This document shows, in pieces, positions 7,758 to 15,231 of a stretch of DNA of 28,638 nt. The stretch is from contig CAKSVK010000024.1 of the NCBI GenBank assembly GCA_934502905.1, forward strand, positions 1 through 28,638. The letters run 5' to 3'. Source of the DNA: an uncultured Chitinophagaceae bacterium. GTDB lineage: Bacteria > Bacteroidota > Bacteroidia > Chitinophagales > Chitinophagaceae. The first letter of the stretch is position 1. Each line of letters begins with the position of its first letter. The notes beneath the pieces were generated by a model. The model searched no databases. It had not been told where the DNA came from and was given only the letters and a program-made list of their open reading frames with translations. Both the position numbers and the translations under genes were made by a program.

Positions 7758-8345
7758 TCACATTCTAAAATGCGTTAAAACATTAGGAGCAATTTTGAGA
7801 TCGGGGCGGAAAACTGATATCCCATTCAGGAAATGCCGTTTCAGTAAATTGCCGTTCGCTATAACAAAGCCGGCTTCTAAAAGAACCAATTTTCTCCGGA
7901 TTTTATCCATTCCGGCTTCATACACAAAAATGCATATTTCATAAGGACGGTCTGTATCACCGGGATCATCCAGCAATATATCATATATTCCATTTTCCGG
8001 GTTCCGGGCCATCGCTTCATACGTTATAGACTTTACCGGGCTTTCATTAACATAATGATGAAGCCCGGTATTGTTCACTACCACCCGGGTTATTGTATGC
8101 TTTTTTTCTTTTTTCATGCTTATTAACAGCCGTCCGAAAAAATATAAAAGCAACAGGGCAAAAACAGCTATTAAAATTTTGATGCCTGCCGGAACATTTC
8201 CCGCATTAAATGTAATGATCAACAGCAACAAAGCTGAGAGCGGTACTGCTATAAAAAAGGTCCGTCCAAATCCCGCTACCAAAGAAGTTAACCATTTAGA
8301 CCGTACCGATACTATTTCCGGAAAATTTTCTCTTGTGTACTTCAT
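7758..8345 (-). CDS. Hypothetical membrane protein with two N-terminal helices
   Basis: A 195-aa protein of unknown function. The first 27 residues are polar, then two hydrophobic helices follow at about 28-47 and 55-75 joined by a short loop, followed by a basic stretch (SMKKEKKH) and a soluble C-terminal domain of about 115 residues that looks mixed alpha/beta (VVVNNTGLHHYV, GIYDILLDD, YEICIFVYEAG). The layout resembles small bacterial membrane-anchored proteins with a cytosolic sensing or PH-like domain, but I recognise no specific family. It lies downstream of the ebo operon on the same strand, 168 bp after eboF, separated by the eboF relic and palindrome, so it may be read from that operon. 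Confidence 0.7.
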   Translation of the reverse strand: MKYTRENFPEIVSVRSKWLTSLVAGFGRTFFIAVPLSALLLLIITFNAGNVPAGIKILIAVFALLLLYFFGRLLISMKKEKKHTITRVVVNNTGLHHYVNESPVKSITYEAMARNPENGIYDILLDDPGDTDRPYEICIFVYEAGMDKIRRKLVLLEAGFVIANGNLLKRHFLNGISVFRPDLKIAPNVLTHFRM

Positions 8346-8354
8346 TATTCTGAA

Positions 8355-8420
8355 CTAGCCGTTAAGATGTTGCCATATCACGTCATACACATCTATGGCT
8401 TCCAGTTCTGTCTTTCCCGG
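8355..8420 (-). pseudogene. Relic of an eboF 3' end
   Basis: Bases 8362-8420 repeat 8538-8596, inside the 3' end of eboF, with only three differences in 59 bases. In the eboF frame all three fall in third codon positions and are silent (Ile, Asp, Asp codons). The relic still reads P-G-K-T-E-L-E-A-I-D-V-Y-D-V-I-W-Q-H-L-N-G and then a stop at 8357-8355. Nothing coding precedes it: similarity ends abruptly at 8420, where the palindromic repeat region begins. It is therefore the tail of a duplicated or replaced eboF copy, not a gene. Confidence 0.8.
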
Positions 8421-8427
8421 ACAGATC

Positions 8428-8499
8428 TCCCGCAGATTTCGCGGATCTCCGCAGAAGTTAGCCTGATACAATCAGCATTCATCTGCGCCGTCTGCGGGA
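8428..8499. repeat. Palindromic extragenic repeat after eboF
   Basis: Nested inverted repeats: TCCCGCAGA (8428-8436) with TCTGCGGGA (8491-8499), and inside them CGCAGA (8450-8455) with TCTGCG (8482-8487). The CGCAGAT-rich wording resembles extragenic palindromes commonly scattered in Bacteroidota genomes. It separates the eboF relic from the intact eboF end; the last codons of eboF lie just outside it. There is no U-tract, so a terminator role is uncertain. Confidence 0.6.
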
Positions 8500-8512
8500 A
8501 AAAGAACAGATA

Positions 8513-9898
8513 TCAGGACGTTGGTTTAACCCCAGCATTAAGATGTTGCCATATCACATCATACACGTCGATGGCTTCCAGTTCTGTCTTTCCCGGCACA
8601 GGCTGATCTGTTATCAATACCGGGTAATATGCCTTGTCTACATGTACCGCCCCATGCGATCCCTTTACCAGCGTGGCGTCAAGGGGGATCACATCCATTA
8701 CATACCGGAAGCCTGCTTTTTTCCGGAGCAGCTTATACCCTGCCCTGAGCTTCGAGGTCATGAACAGCTCTACCGGATCATAGCCGGGCTTTTTATGAAT
8801 ATCTACCACGCGGGCGTAATCAGGCGCCACCGCATCATCCATCCAGAAATAATAAGTGAACCAGCTATCCGCATCCGCTACCACCACAAAATCTCCCGAA
8901 CGTTCATGGGTGATATGACGTACCTGCTGCTGTTCTTTATCCAGCACCTCTGCAACGCCTTTCGTATGCTCCAGGATAGCTCTTACCGTATCTTTTACGG
9001 ACGGGTCATTCAGGTACACGTGGGCTACCTGGTGATCTGCCACTGCAAATGCACGGGAAGCGCCTGCATCCAGCAGCTCCAGTCCTCTTTCTACGCGTAC
9101 CGCCAGCAGTCCGGCATCTCTCAGCAAGCGATTTAAATGGATAGGATGGCTGACCGGCGCAATCCCATACTCGGACAGTACAATAATACGGGCATTCTTT
9201 TGCTGGTAGTAGGTGATCAGTTGCTTCACCACATCATCAATTTCCTTCAGGTGCACGGCAATTTCCGGTGCACCCGGCCCGAATTTCTGCAGGCAGTAAT
9301 CCAGGTGCGGCAGGTAAGCCAGTGTGAGCACCGGATCATATTTTTTATCTGTATAGATCGTTGCATCTGCAATCCATTGTGTTGACCGGATATTGGCATT
9401 GGGTCCCCAGAAGCTGAATAAGGGGAACTGTCCGAACCCTTTTTGCAGCTCGTCCCTCAATCCTGCCGGATGGGTATAACAATCCGGCATCTTCCTTCCG
9501 TCGGCGAGATAATTGGGCCGGGGGGTAGCTGCATAATCCGCTGTTGAATACATATTATACCACCAGAACATTTTGGAAACGGTAAAAGCGGGATCTGCTT
9601 TCTTTGCCCGTTCCCATATTTTCTCCACTGATACCAGCTTGTTGGATTGCTTCCAGAACTTGACCTCACAATCCCGGTGATCGTACCAGCCGTTTCCTAC
9701 AATTCCATGTTCGGATGGCCATTTACCGGTAACATAGGTAGATTGTACCGAAGTAGTTACCGCAGGCAACATCGGCTTTACCAGGCTTAGCTGCCTGGAT
9801 CGTATATATTCATGCAGGAAAGGCGTATGCACCCCTATTAGCGGGGCAGACAATCCTACTACATCTATCACAACTGTTTTTTGCATAACAGGTTCCAT
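8513..9898 (-). CDS. eboF: EboF: phosphodiesterase/nucleotide pyrophosphatase-fold protein of the ebo cluster
   Basis: A 461-aa protein of the alkaline-phosphatase superfamily (type I phosphodiesterase/nucleotide pyrophosphatase branch), last gene of the ebo operon. Its ATG at 9898 follows the eboE stop with no gap; M5 (9886) is an alternative start. By hand alignment to NPP enzymes, D12 (VIDVVGL), T48/T49 (the nucleophile region before STYVTGKWPSEHGIVGN), D200 and H415 (GSHGAV) keep metal or catalytic positions, while three usual zinc ligands differ: Q204 in place of His, and E243-Y244 (LSEYGI) in place of Asp-His. No signal peptide is seen, so it should be cytosolic. It may remove phosphate or pyrophosphate from a pathway intermediate, or act on it in another way. 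The extreme C-terminus (after QHLN) differs from the relic copy downstream. Confidence 0.85.
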   Translation of the reverse strand: MEPVMQKTVVIDVVGLSAPLIGVHTPFLHEYIRSRQLSLVKPMLPAVTTSVQSTYVTGKWPSEHGIVGNGWYDHRDCEVKFWKQSNKLVSVEKIWERAKKADPAFTVSKMFWWYNMYSTADYAATPRPNYLADGRKMPDCYTHPAGLRDELQKGFGQFPLFSFWGPNANIRSTQWIADATIYTDKKYDPVLTLAYLPHLDYCLQKFGPGAPEIAVHLKEIDDVVKQLITYYQQKNARIIVLSEYGIAPVSHPIHLNRLLRDAGLLAVRVERGLELLDAGASRAFAVADHQVAHVYLNDPSVKDTVRAILEHTKGVAEVLDKEQQQVRHITHERSGDFVVVADADSWFTYYFWMDDAVAPDYARVVDIHKKPGYDPVELFMTSKLRAGYKLLRKKAGFRYVMDVIPLDATLVKGSHGAVHVDKAYYPVLITDQPVPGKTELEAIDVYDVIWQHLNAGVKPTS

Positions 9899-11107
9899 TT
9901 AATTATTGAGCGCCTGTTGCAACCACTGCAGCTCTCTGATCATAGAATCATTCAGCGGAAGCTGTAAATCCCCGGGCAATACCGCCCATGTATAGGTTTC
10001 CACTTCCAGCCAACGGGTCAGGTTTTCCTGTTTATGTAATGACAGTACCTCCAGGATATCTCTCTGCGTGGACTGCAACAGCCCGTAATTTTCTATAAAC
10101 ACCGGCACATGAAAATGGGAACGCCATTCCACTACATCAGCGTCCGGAGCCTCGCTCAGCGCCTCCGGCAGGTCCGGGTATTTATGCTGCGCCCCGTTTT
10201 TCTTCAGCGCCACTACCTGGTGCAGGTACACATCCTCGTTAAATGTCCTGAAAGCATCCAGGATATCTTTTCGTTGTCCGGTGGTTTCGGGCAACAAAGC
10301 CTTTAAGGCAGCGCTAACCTGCACCCGGCCTATTTTAATGCCCAGTTCCCGTAACCTTTTTATCATGGCAGCATGATCTTCGTAGTTAACCGCGAAGTGA
10401 CATATATCATAACAGATATGCACATGCGCTTTTATCCATTCTGCTGCCTGTTTATCATCACATCCCAGCTTATCCGCCAGGAAACTGGTTCCCAGGGGTA
10501 ATAAATACCCGGTATACCATTCCAGGAATTCGGTACCATTTTCTATCAGTCCATCCGGTTCCGGTTCCAGGTCTATATGAATGACCCGGGATGTTTCCTG
10601 CTTCAATCTTACCAAACGTTCTACTACCTTCAGCAGGTTCAACGTTGTTTTTTCCAGCACCGCTTTCCGGCTTTCTGCTGCATGCCAGAACCTGTAACTC
10701 AGAGGAGAGGTAGATATGCCACCTTCCATGTCAGCAGGCAGCAGGTCCGCCAGGATCTCCGCCAGTCGTATAGTATATTCCACCCGCTCTGCCGTCAGCC
10801 AGTCCGGCGCATGCACCTGATCCTTCACCACCGTTTCATGAAAACTGCCGTAGGGAAAACCATTCATGAGTGGCACATAACAATCATGCTCCTGCAACCA
10901 TTTTTTGAATACAGCACGCTCAGCAGGCTGCTGCAATACCATACTTGCCTCATTCGCCAACCGCAGCCCGATAGCCAACGGCTTATTGGGACTGACCGCT
11001 GCTTTTATGGCCGGCACTGCTTTCTGCAGGTGAAAAAAATGTTCCGGCCAGGAAATACCCGGCAACACATTGGTACAGTAAGTAATCTCTCCGGAAGATC
11101 TTTGCAT
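9899..11107 (-). CDS. eboE: EboE: xylose-isomerase-like TIM-barrel protein of the ebo cluster
   Basis: A 402-aa protein matching the EboE family (annotated elsewhere as a metabolite traffic protein). The fold is an AP-endonuclease-2/xylose-isomerase-like TIM barrel, suggested by alternating strands such as AIGLRL, VIHIDLEPEPDGL, VHICYDICHFAVNYED and FHVPVFIENYG, with acidic and histidine residues at strand ends that could bind a metal. It probably isomerises or epimerises a sugar or cyclitol phosphate in the cytosol; this is inference. Start and stop are locked to neighbours: its ATG at 11107 shares one base with the eboD stop (TAATG) and its own stop abuts the eboF ATG, indicating translational coupling. 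Confidence 0.87.
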   Translation of the reverse strand: MQRSSGEITYCTNVLPGISWPEHFFHLQKAVPAIKAAVSPNKPLAIGLRLANEASMVLQQPAERAVFKKWLQEHDCYVPLMNGFPYGSFHETVVKDQVHAPDWLTAERVEYTIRLAEILADLLPADMEGGISTSPLSYRFWHAAESRKAVLEKTTLNLLKVVERLVRLKQETSRVIHIDLEPEPDGLIENGTEFLEWYTGYLLPLGTSFLADKLGCDDKQAAEWIKAHVHICYDICHFAVNYEDHAAMIKRLRELGIKIGRVQVSAALKALLPETTGQRKDILDAFRTFNEDVYLHQVVALKKNGAQHKYPDLPEALSEAPDADVVEWRSHFHVPVFIENYGLLQSTQRDILEVLSLHKQENLTRWLEVETYTWAVLPGDLQLPLNDSMIRELQWLQQALNN

Positions 11108-12276
11108 TATGCTATTGTTTTTAACCAGGCTGCCGCCTTCTTCAATAATTCTGCATCTAATTCATGCACCTCCTCCCCCGTTCCTATATCGTTCAGTAAC
11201 ATAATGGTCAGCTTGCCTCCCAGGTGCTCCCGGAATTCATTCAATCCTTTCAGCACCGGACTGTTATCATCCTCTATTTCCATCAGGGGATGCGTAATTG
11301 CAAACCCGATGTGCCGGAGTGTATCTGTTACTTTCAACGCATCATCCTTTTTTAACCTGCCGCTCAGGTACGAATATGCCGTATCCAGCGCGATGCCCAT
11401 CGCTACCGCCTCGCCATGCCGGATGGAAAACCCTGAGAGCTGCTCTACCTTATGCGCGCTCCAGTGCCCGAAATCGAGCGGGCGGGAAGAGCCCATTTCA
11501 AAGGCATCGCCGCTGGCTATATGCTGCAAATGAAGCCCGGCGCATTGTTTGATCAGGTAATGCATATCCTTCCCGTTCCTTTCGGCCAGCGAAGCAGCAT
11601 GCGCCGCGATCCAGTAAAAAAAGGCTGCATCTTTAATAAGCGCTACTTTCACAGCTTCGGATATACCGGACCGGTAGTCCTTCATACTGAGCGTTTCTAA
11701 AAAGGCCGCGTCATTAAAAACCGCTACCGGCGGAACAAAGGAACCGATAAAATTCTTTTTCCCTTTATAGTTGATACTGTTCTTCACCCCCATTCCGGAA
11801 TCGTTCTGCGACAGAACGGTGGTAGGTATGCGGATATGCCTTATTCCCCGGTGTGATACGGCCGCTCCAAAACCTGCCAGGTCCAGGATGGCGCCCCCTC
11901 CTATCGCAATGATATAAGAGTGCCGGTCAATTCCGTATATATCAACTGCCTCGATGATCTGGTCGAGGTAACGATTATCATTTTTGCATTGTTCTCCGCC
12001 CGGGATCACCAAAATATCCGGGACCAGGTAAAAACCGGGTATCTCTCCAAGATAACCTCGTATCTCATCCAACAGGGCAGGATGTGCTTTGGCAACCCCT
12101 CCATCTACAACAAAAAATAACTTTTTTGTTGTATCCGCCTTATTCCCTGCCAGGAAGTTACGAAACGCAGGATTTGCAGGATCGAATAATCTGTTGCTGA
12201 AAAAAACCGTGTATTCAAATCTTACGCTGAATTGCTGTTGTAAATATTCCATCTCTTCTGTCTTTCCGGACATCAT
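11107..12276 (-). CDS. eboD: EboD: sugar-phosphate cyclase of the 3-dehydroquinate synthase superfamily
   Basis: A 389-aa NAD-dependent, metal-dependent cyclase that should close a sugar phosphate into a carbocycle. The NAD-binding AIGGGAILDLAG (124-135) is present, as are the metal positions: E207 (GISEAVK), H271 (DFGHWSAH) and H287 (RHGEAVAMG), with H275 near the catalytic site. The substrate-recognition stretch IPTTVLSQNDSGMGVKN (150-166) differs from true dehydroquinate synthase (typically IPTTLLAQVDSSVGGKT) and fits the separate EboD branch, so this is not the shikimate enzyme AroB. The start has two consecutive ATGs at 12276 and 12273. A 50-bp gap separates it from eboC. The exact substrate and product cannot be deduced from sequence. 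Confidence 0.9.
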   Translation of the reverse strand: MMSGKTEEMEYLQQQFSVRFEYTVFFSNRLFDPANPAFRNFLAGNKADTTKKLFFVVDGGVAKAHPALLDEIRGYLGEIPGFYLVPDILVIPGGEQCKNDNRYLDQIIEAVDIYGIDRHSYIIAIGGGAILDLAGFGAAVSHRGIRHIRIPTTVLSQNDSGMGVKNSINYKGKKNFIGSFVPPVAVFNDAAFLETLSMKDYRSGISEAVKVALIKDAAFFYWIAAHAASLAERNGKDMHYLIKQCAGLHLQHIASGDAFEMGSSRPLDFGHWSAHKVEQLSGFSIRHGEAVAMGIALDTAYSYLSGRLKKDDALKVTDTLRHIGFAITHPLMEIEDDNSPVLKGLNEFREHLGGKLTIMLLNDIGTGEEVHELDAELLKKAAAWLKTIA

Positions 12277-12326
12277 CCGGGCGCTGCTTTAAAATTGGGT
12301 GTAAATTTAATTCTTTCATCCATAAG

Positions 12327-13214
12327 TCAGGTAACGGCAAATAACCTCGACAGCCCGATAGACACCGGCAGCAATAACACGATGCATACCATCACTACCG
12401 GGGCGCCGAAAGCAGCCGCCCATGCGGCGTTCATCAGTATCAACGCGATCACGCCCGCTTTAACTGCCTTGCCGATCGCTTTTCCTGAAGGTGTTTTTAC
12501 AGCGTGTAGCCATGGAGGAAAGATCATATAAACAAAGGCCGCTAATATGCAGGAAGTCCATAGCACCTGCCTGTTATACACACCTGCCAGCGCTACTGCC
12601 AGTATTACGATGGCGTATAATACGCCGGCTATATATAGGGTCTTTTTATTACCGCCATACACTTCCCCCCTGCTGATCATAGTGATGGCTGCAATATAAA
12701 TGAGCGGTATTACACTGATCCATCCTGCTTCAAAAATACTGTGTGGTAAAATACTCATGCCCAGCAAAAGGTTGAGTCCACGGCAGATGCCCATATTCAA
12801 CGGACCCCAGAAAAAATGATGCTTGCCCCATTTATCGTATACCACCGAAGCCAACGCGATCAGCGCTGCCAGCAAAGAAGATAAACTGTATACCCCATCC
12901 GACATAGCGGCGCAAAAAAGTCCTCCCGCTAATAACAGGCCACCCAACAAGGCTGCCATTGAAACCGATATCACACCTGAGGGGATCGGTCTCTCGGGTC
13001 GTTCCACGGCATCCAGCCTGGCATCAAACACATCATTGAGCACCACGCCGCCGCTATACAGGCAAGCGGTAGCGGCAATCAGCCACCACAACCCAACACC
13101 TATATTTCCCTGTAAAAAATAACCTGAAATGGCAGCGCCGGCCAAAATATCTGCAACTGCTGTTATGATATTTGCCGGCCGCATGAGCCGCAGCACCGCG
13201 TATAATTTACTCAC
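12327..13214 (-). CDS. eboC: EboC: UbiA-family prenyltransferase
   Basis: A 295-aa integral membrane protein with about eight or nine hydrophobic helices, of the UbiA superfamily. The Mg-diphosphate motif NDVFDARLDAVERPERPIPSG region (residues 59-79; NDxxDxxxD core) is intact, and a second acidic site is present as VYDKWGKHH. It should transfer a prenyl group from a polyprenyl diphosphate to a small acceptor, and may place the pathway at the inner membrane. The start is a GTG at 13214, 12 bases after the eboB stop; the only nearby ATG (13223) is followed at once by a stop, so GTG is the real start. Acceptor and donor are unknown; the product of EboD is the obvious candidate acceptor. Confidence 0.88.
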   Translation of the reverse strand: MSKLYAVLRLMRPANIITAVADILAGAAISGYFLQGNIGVGLWWLIAATACLYSGGVVLNDVFDARLDAVERPERPIPSGVISVSMAALLGGLLLAGGLFCAAMSDGVYSLSSLLAALIALASVVYDKWGKHHFFWGPLNMGICRGLNLLLGMSILPHSIFEAGWISVIPLIYIAAITMISRGEVYGGNKKTLYIAGVLYAIVILAVALAGVYNRQVLWTSCILAAFVYMIFPPWLHAVKTPSGKAIGKAVKAGVIALILMNAAWAAAFGAPVVMVCIVLLLPVSIGLSRLFAVT

Positions 13215-13226
13215 CGCTCACATTTA

Positions 13227-14213
13227 CTATTTTATGATAATAGAGTCTTTGTTGATCCTTGGCTGCTGTCCGCCGCGCAATACCGTATTACCATTGAATT
13301 TCCGGGACTGGTCAATTTCTTTGACCCGCTCAAAGTCATGCTCATCTATTTGTCCGCTTTGTCCGAATGCCGTGATCGCATTCCGGTAAGTAACCTTTTC
13401 AATATCCTCCTCACTGATGCCACGTTGTTTCATCAGCGCCGCCGTTTTCGGAACTGCCAGCGGATCACTGATGCCCCAGTCTGCCGCAGAGTTGACCATA
13501 ATATGATGGGTCCCGTATTGTTTCACCACCTCTACCATCCGCTCATTTCCCATTTTGGTAAACGGGTAGATGGTAAAAGCCGCCCAGAATCCCCTGTCCA
13601 ATACTTCTTTCACCGTTTCTTCATTGTTATGATCTACTATTACCATCTCCGGGTCAAGTCCATGCTCCAGCGCAATATCCATGCTACGGGTAGTACCTCT
13701 TTTCTTATCCCGGTGAGGGGTATGTATCTGCACCGGCAGACCTGCTTCTTTGGCCAGCTCCAGTTGCAACCTGTAGTACTTTTCTTCCGCCGCCGTCTGG
13801 TCATCAAATCCTATTTCACCTACACCTACCACGCCTTCTTTATAAATAAACAAAGGCAATATTTCCATTACCTGCTCCGCCAGTGGTTCATTGTTTGCCT
13901 CACGGGAGTTAAGTCCGATGGTACAATAATGTTTGATCCCGAACTGGGAAGACCTGAACCTTTCCCAGCCGATCAGGCTGCTGTAATAATCCCTGAAGGT
14001 ATCGATGCCCGTACGCGGTTGCCCCACCCAGAAGGCAGGCTCAATGATCGCCACCACACCGGCATCCGCCATTTCCTGGTAATCATCCGTGGTGCGGGAC
14101 ACCATATGGATATGCGGATCAAAAAAACGCATCCCTTTGATATGTTCCCGGTAGGATGGATCTACTTCCGCTTTCACCCGCTGCTGCGGGTCTGTTTCAT
14201 GACTGCAACACAT
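13227..14213 (-). CDS. eboB: EboB: TatD-like metal-dependent hydrolase
   Basis: A 328-aa protein of the amidohydrolase/TatD superfamily. Metal-binding residues are visible: H34-x-H36 in FFDPHIHMVSR, E in GVGEIGFDD, H in PVQIHTPHRDKKRG, H in VIVDHNNEE and D in NSAADWGISDP. Near-complete motifs suggest an active metallohydrolase, but its substrate within the ebo pathway is not known, and TatD-like folds cover nucleases, lactonases and amidohydrolases. No signal peptide is seen. Its ATG at 14213 lies 17 bases inside the end of eboA, so translation of the two is coupled. Short cysteine-containing N-terminus (MCCSHE) is unusual but not a lipobox. Confidence 0.9.
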   Translation of the reverse strand: MCCSHETDPQQRVKAEVDPSYREHIKGMRFFDPHIHMVSRTTDDYQEMADAGVVAIIEPAFWVGQPRTGIDTFRDYYSSLIGWERFRSSQFGIKHYCTIGLNSREANNEPLAEQVMEILPLFIYKEGVVGVGEIGFDDQTAAEEKYYRLQLELAKEAGLPVQIHTPHRDKKRGTTRSMDIALEHGLDPEMVIVDHNNEETVKEVLDRGFWAAFTIYPFTKMGNERMVEVVKQYGTHHIMVNSAADWGISDPLAVPKTAALMKQRGISEEDIEKVTYRNAITAFGQSGQIDEHDFERVKEIDQSRKFNGNTVLRGGQQPRINKDSIIIK

Positions 14214-15081
14214 AACTAAACTTATTTAACAAGGATTTCCAATTTATTTCTCCGCTTTCAACAGCCGCCTTTTGGTCCATTTTTTCCAGCAACTGTTTTG
14301 CAGGCGGATAGTCTGCATCAAAACAAACCAACGCAGCTATTTCTTTATCTAACTCGTTATGACTGCTGCTCAATATCTCCAGGTCGCTGAAATTATTTTT
14401 ATTGATAAAGCCGGTTACACATTTCCAGATATAAGGATGAATAACCCTGCCTGCCGCCCTTCTTTCATGTATGTAATCTACCAGGGTAGCCGCAAGAGAT
14501 GCATTGGCTCTTTCGTCCAGTCCAATGATCTTATCCATCGGCTTTTCTGTAAAAAAAGCCTTTAATACCAGCTGGTTCCAGGCCGGTTCCGGCAGCCATG
14601 CAGCAGGATATGGATTGTTGCACATGATCGCTTCCAGCACATCCCCGATATTGCTCCTGATACCCTCTGTGCAGCGAAACACCCAGTCTTCCGGCTGTGG
14701 CAGCACGGGAAGCGCGTTATACAACGCCACCTGCTCATTTACATCAGCCGTGAGAAAAAGATTTTCAATATTTTTCCGGTATTCTTCCCGGCTTTCGAAC
14801 TTTACATTGGTTACCAGCCATGTCCGGGACAATTGATCTACCGTCCGGCCGGAGATATCCAGCCCGTTACCTGCCGCTTCTATCGCCGCTTTCTGCTCAC
14901 CAGACAATACGATTGCATTTCTTCCCGTTTTCCTGGGCATGGAAACAAAAGCCGTATAAAATTGCTGTCTGGATGCAGGGGTTAACTGGAGCTGTAACCA
15001 TTGCCGGGCATCTGCAGAACAATTTTGCTGCAGTACCGTTGCGAATAAAATTCTTAAGTTTTCGGGGTGAAATTGCATCAT
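14197..15081 (-). CDS. eboA: EboA: ebo-cluster protein of unknown fold
   Basis: A 294-aa protein, first gene of the ebo operon. The frame opens at a TTG (15087) but two tandem ATGs at 15081 and 15078 are better starts; the first is used here. It resembles EboA by position and by composition (helical, many Trp/Leu, e.g. RQWLQLQLTP near the N-terminus and PEDWVFRCTEGIRSNIGDVL in the middle). No catalytic motif or membrane segment is recognised. The helical-repeat look suggests a scaffold or partner protein rather than an enzyme, but this is speculative. The stop overlaps the eboB start. A 150-bp gap to the gene before contains a possible leader structure but no TAnnTTTG box that I could find. 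Confidence 0.8.
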   Translation of the reverse strand: MMQFHPENLRILFATVLQQNCSADARQWLQLQLTPASRQQFYTAFVSMPRKTGRNAIVLSGEQKAAIEAAGNGLDISGRTVDQLSRTWLVTNVKFESREEYRKNIENLFLTADVNEQVALYNALPVLPQPEDWVFRCTEGIRSNIGDVLEAIMCNNPYPAAWLPEPAWNQLVLKAFFTEKPMDKIIGLDERANASLAATLVDYIHERRAAGRVIHPYIWKCVTGFINKNNFSDLEILSSSHNELDKEIAALVCFDADYPPAKQLLEKMDQKAAVESGEINWKSLLNKFSYVLQS

Positions 15082-15163
15082 GATCAAACCACTTAAGGAT
15101 TAGTAACGCAATATATCACTTTTACAAAGGAGTGAAAAATAAACGTGGTTGATAAAAGTCAGT

Positions 15164-15210
15164 CGCCCGATACATAACTGATTTTATTAATTTTTTAACC
15201 GGGCGTTATG
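15164..15210 (-). promoter_or_regulatory. Possible leader structure upstream of eboA
   Basis: CGCCCG (15164-15169) is complementary to CGGGCG (15200-15205) and CATAAC (15173-15178) to GTTATG (15205-15210); the order of the pairs is interleaved (pseudoknot-like), sharing one base. It sits 83-130 bases before the eboA ATG. No promoter box was identified, so whether it is transcribed with eboA is unknown. Confidence 0.2.
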
Positions 15211-15231
15211 GCTGGCATGTGTCGCACCGTC

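Noticed and set aside
8428..8499. Palindrome after eboF as a CRISPR or IS end
   Set aside because: Only one unit, no spacers, no transposase nearby; it is better described as an extragenic palindrome.
11107..12276. Calling this gene aroB (3-dehydroquinate synthase)
   Set aside because: The substrate loop and the ebo neighbourhood do not fit the shikimate enzyme.
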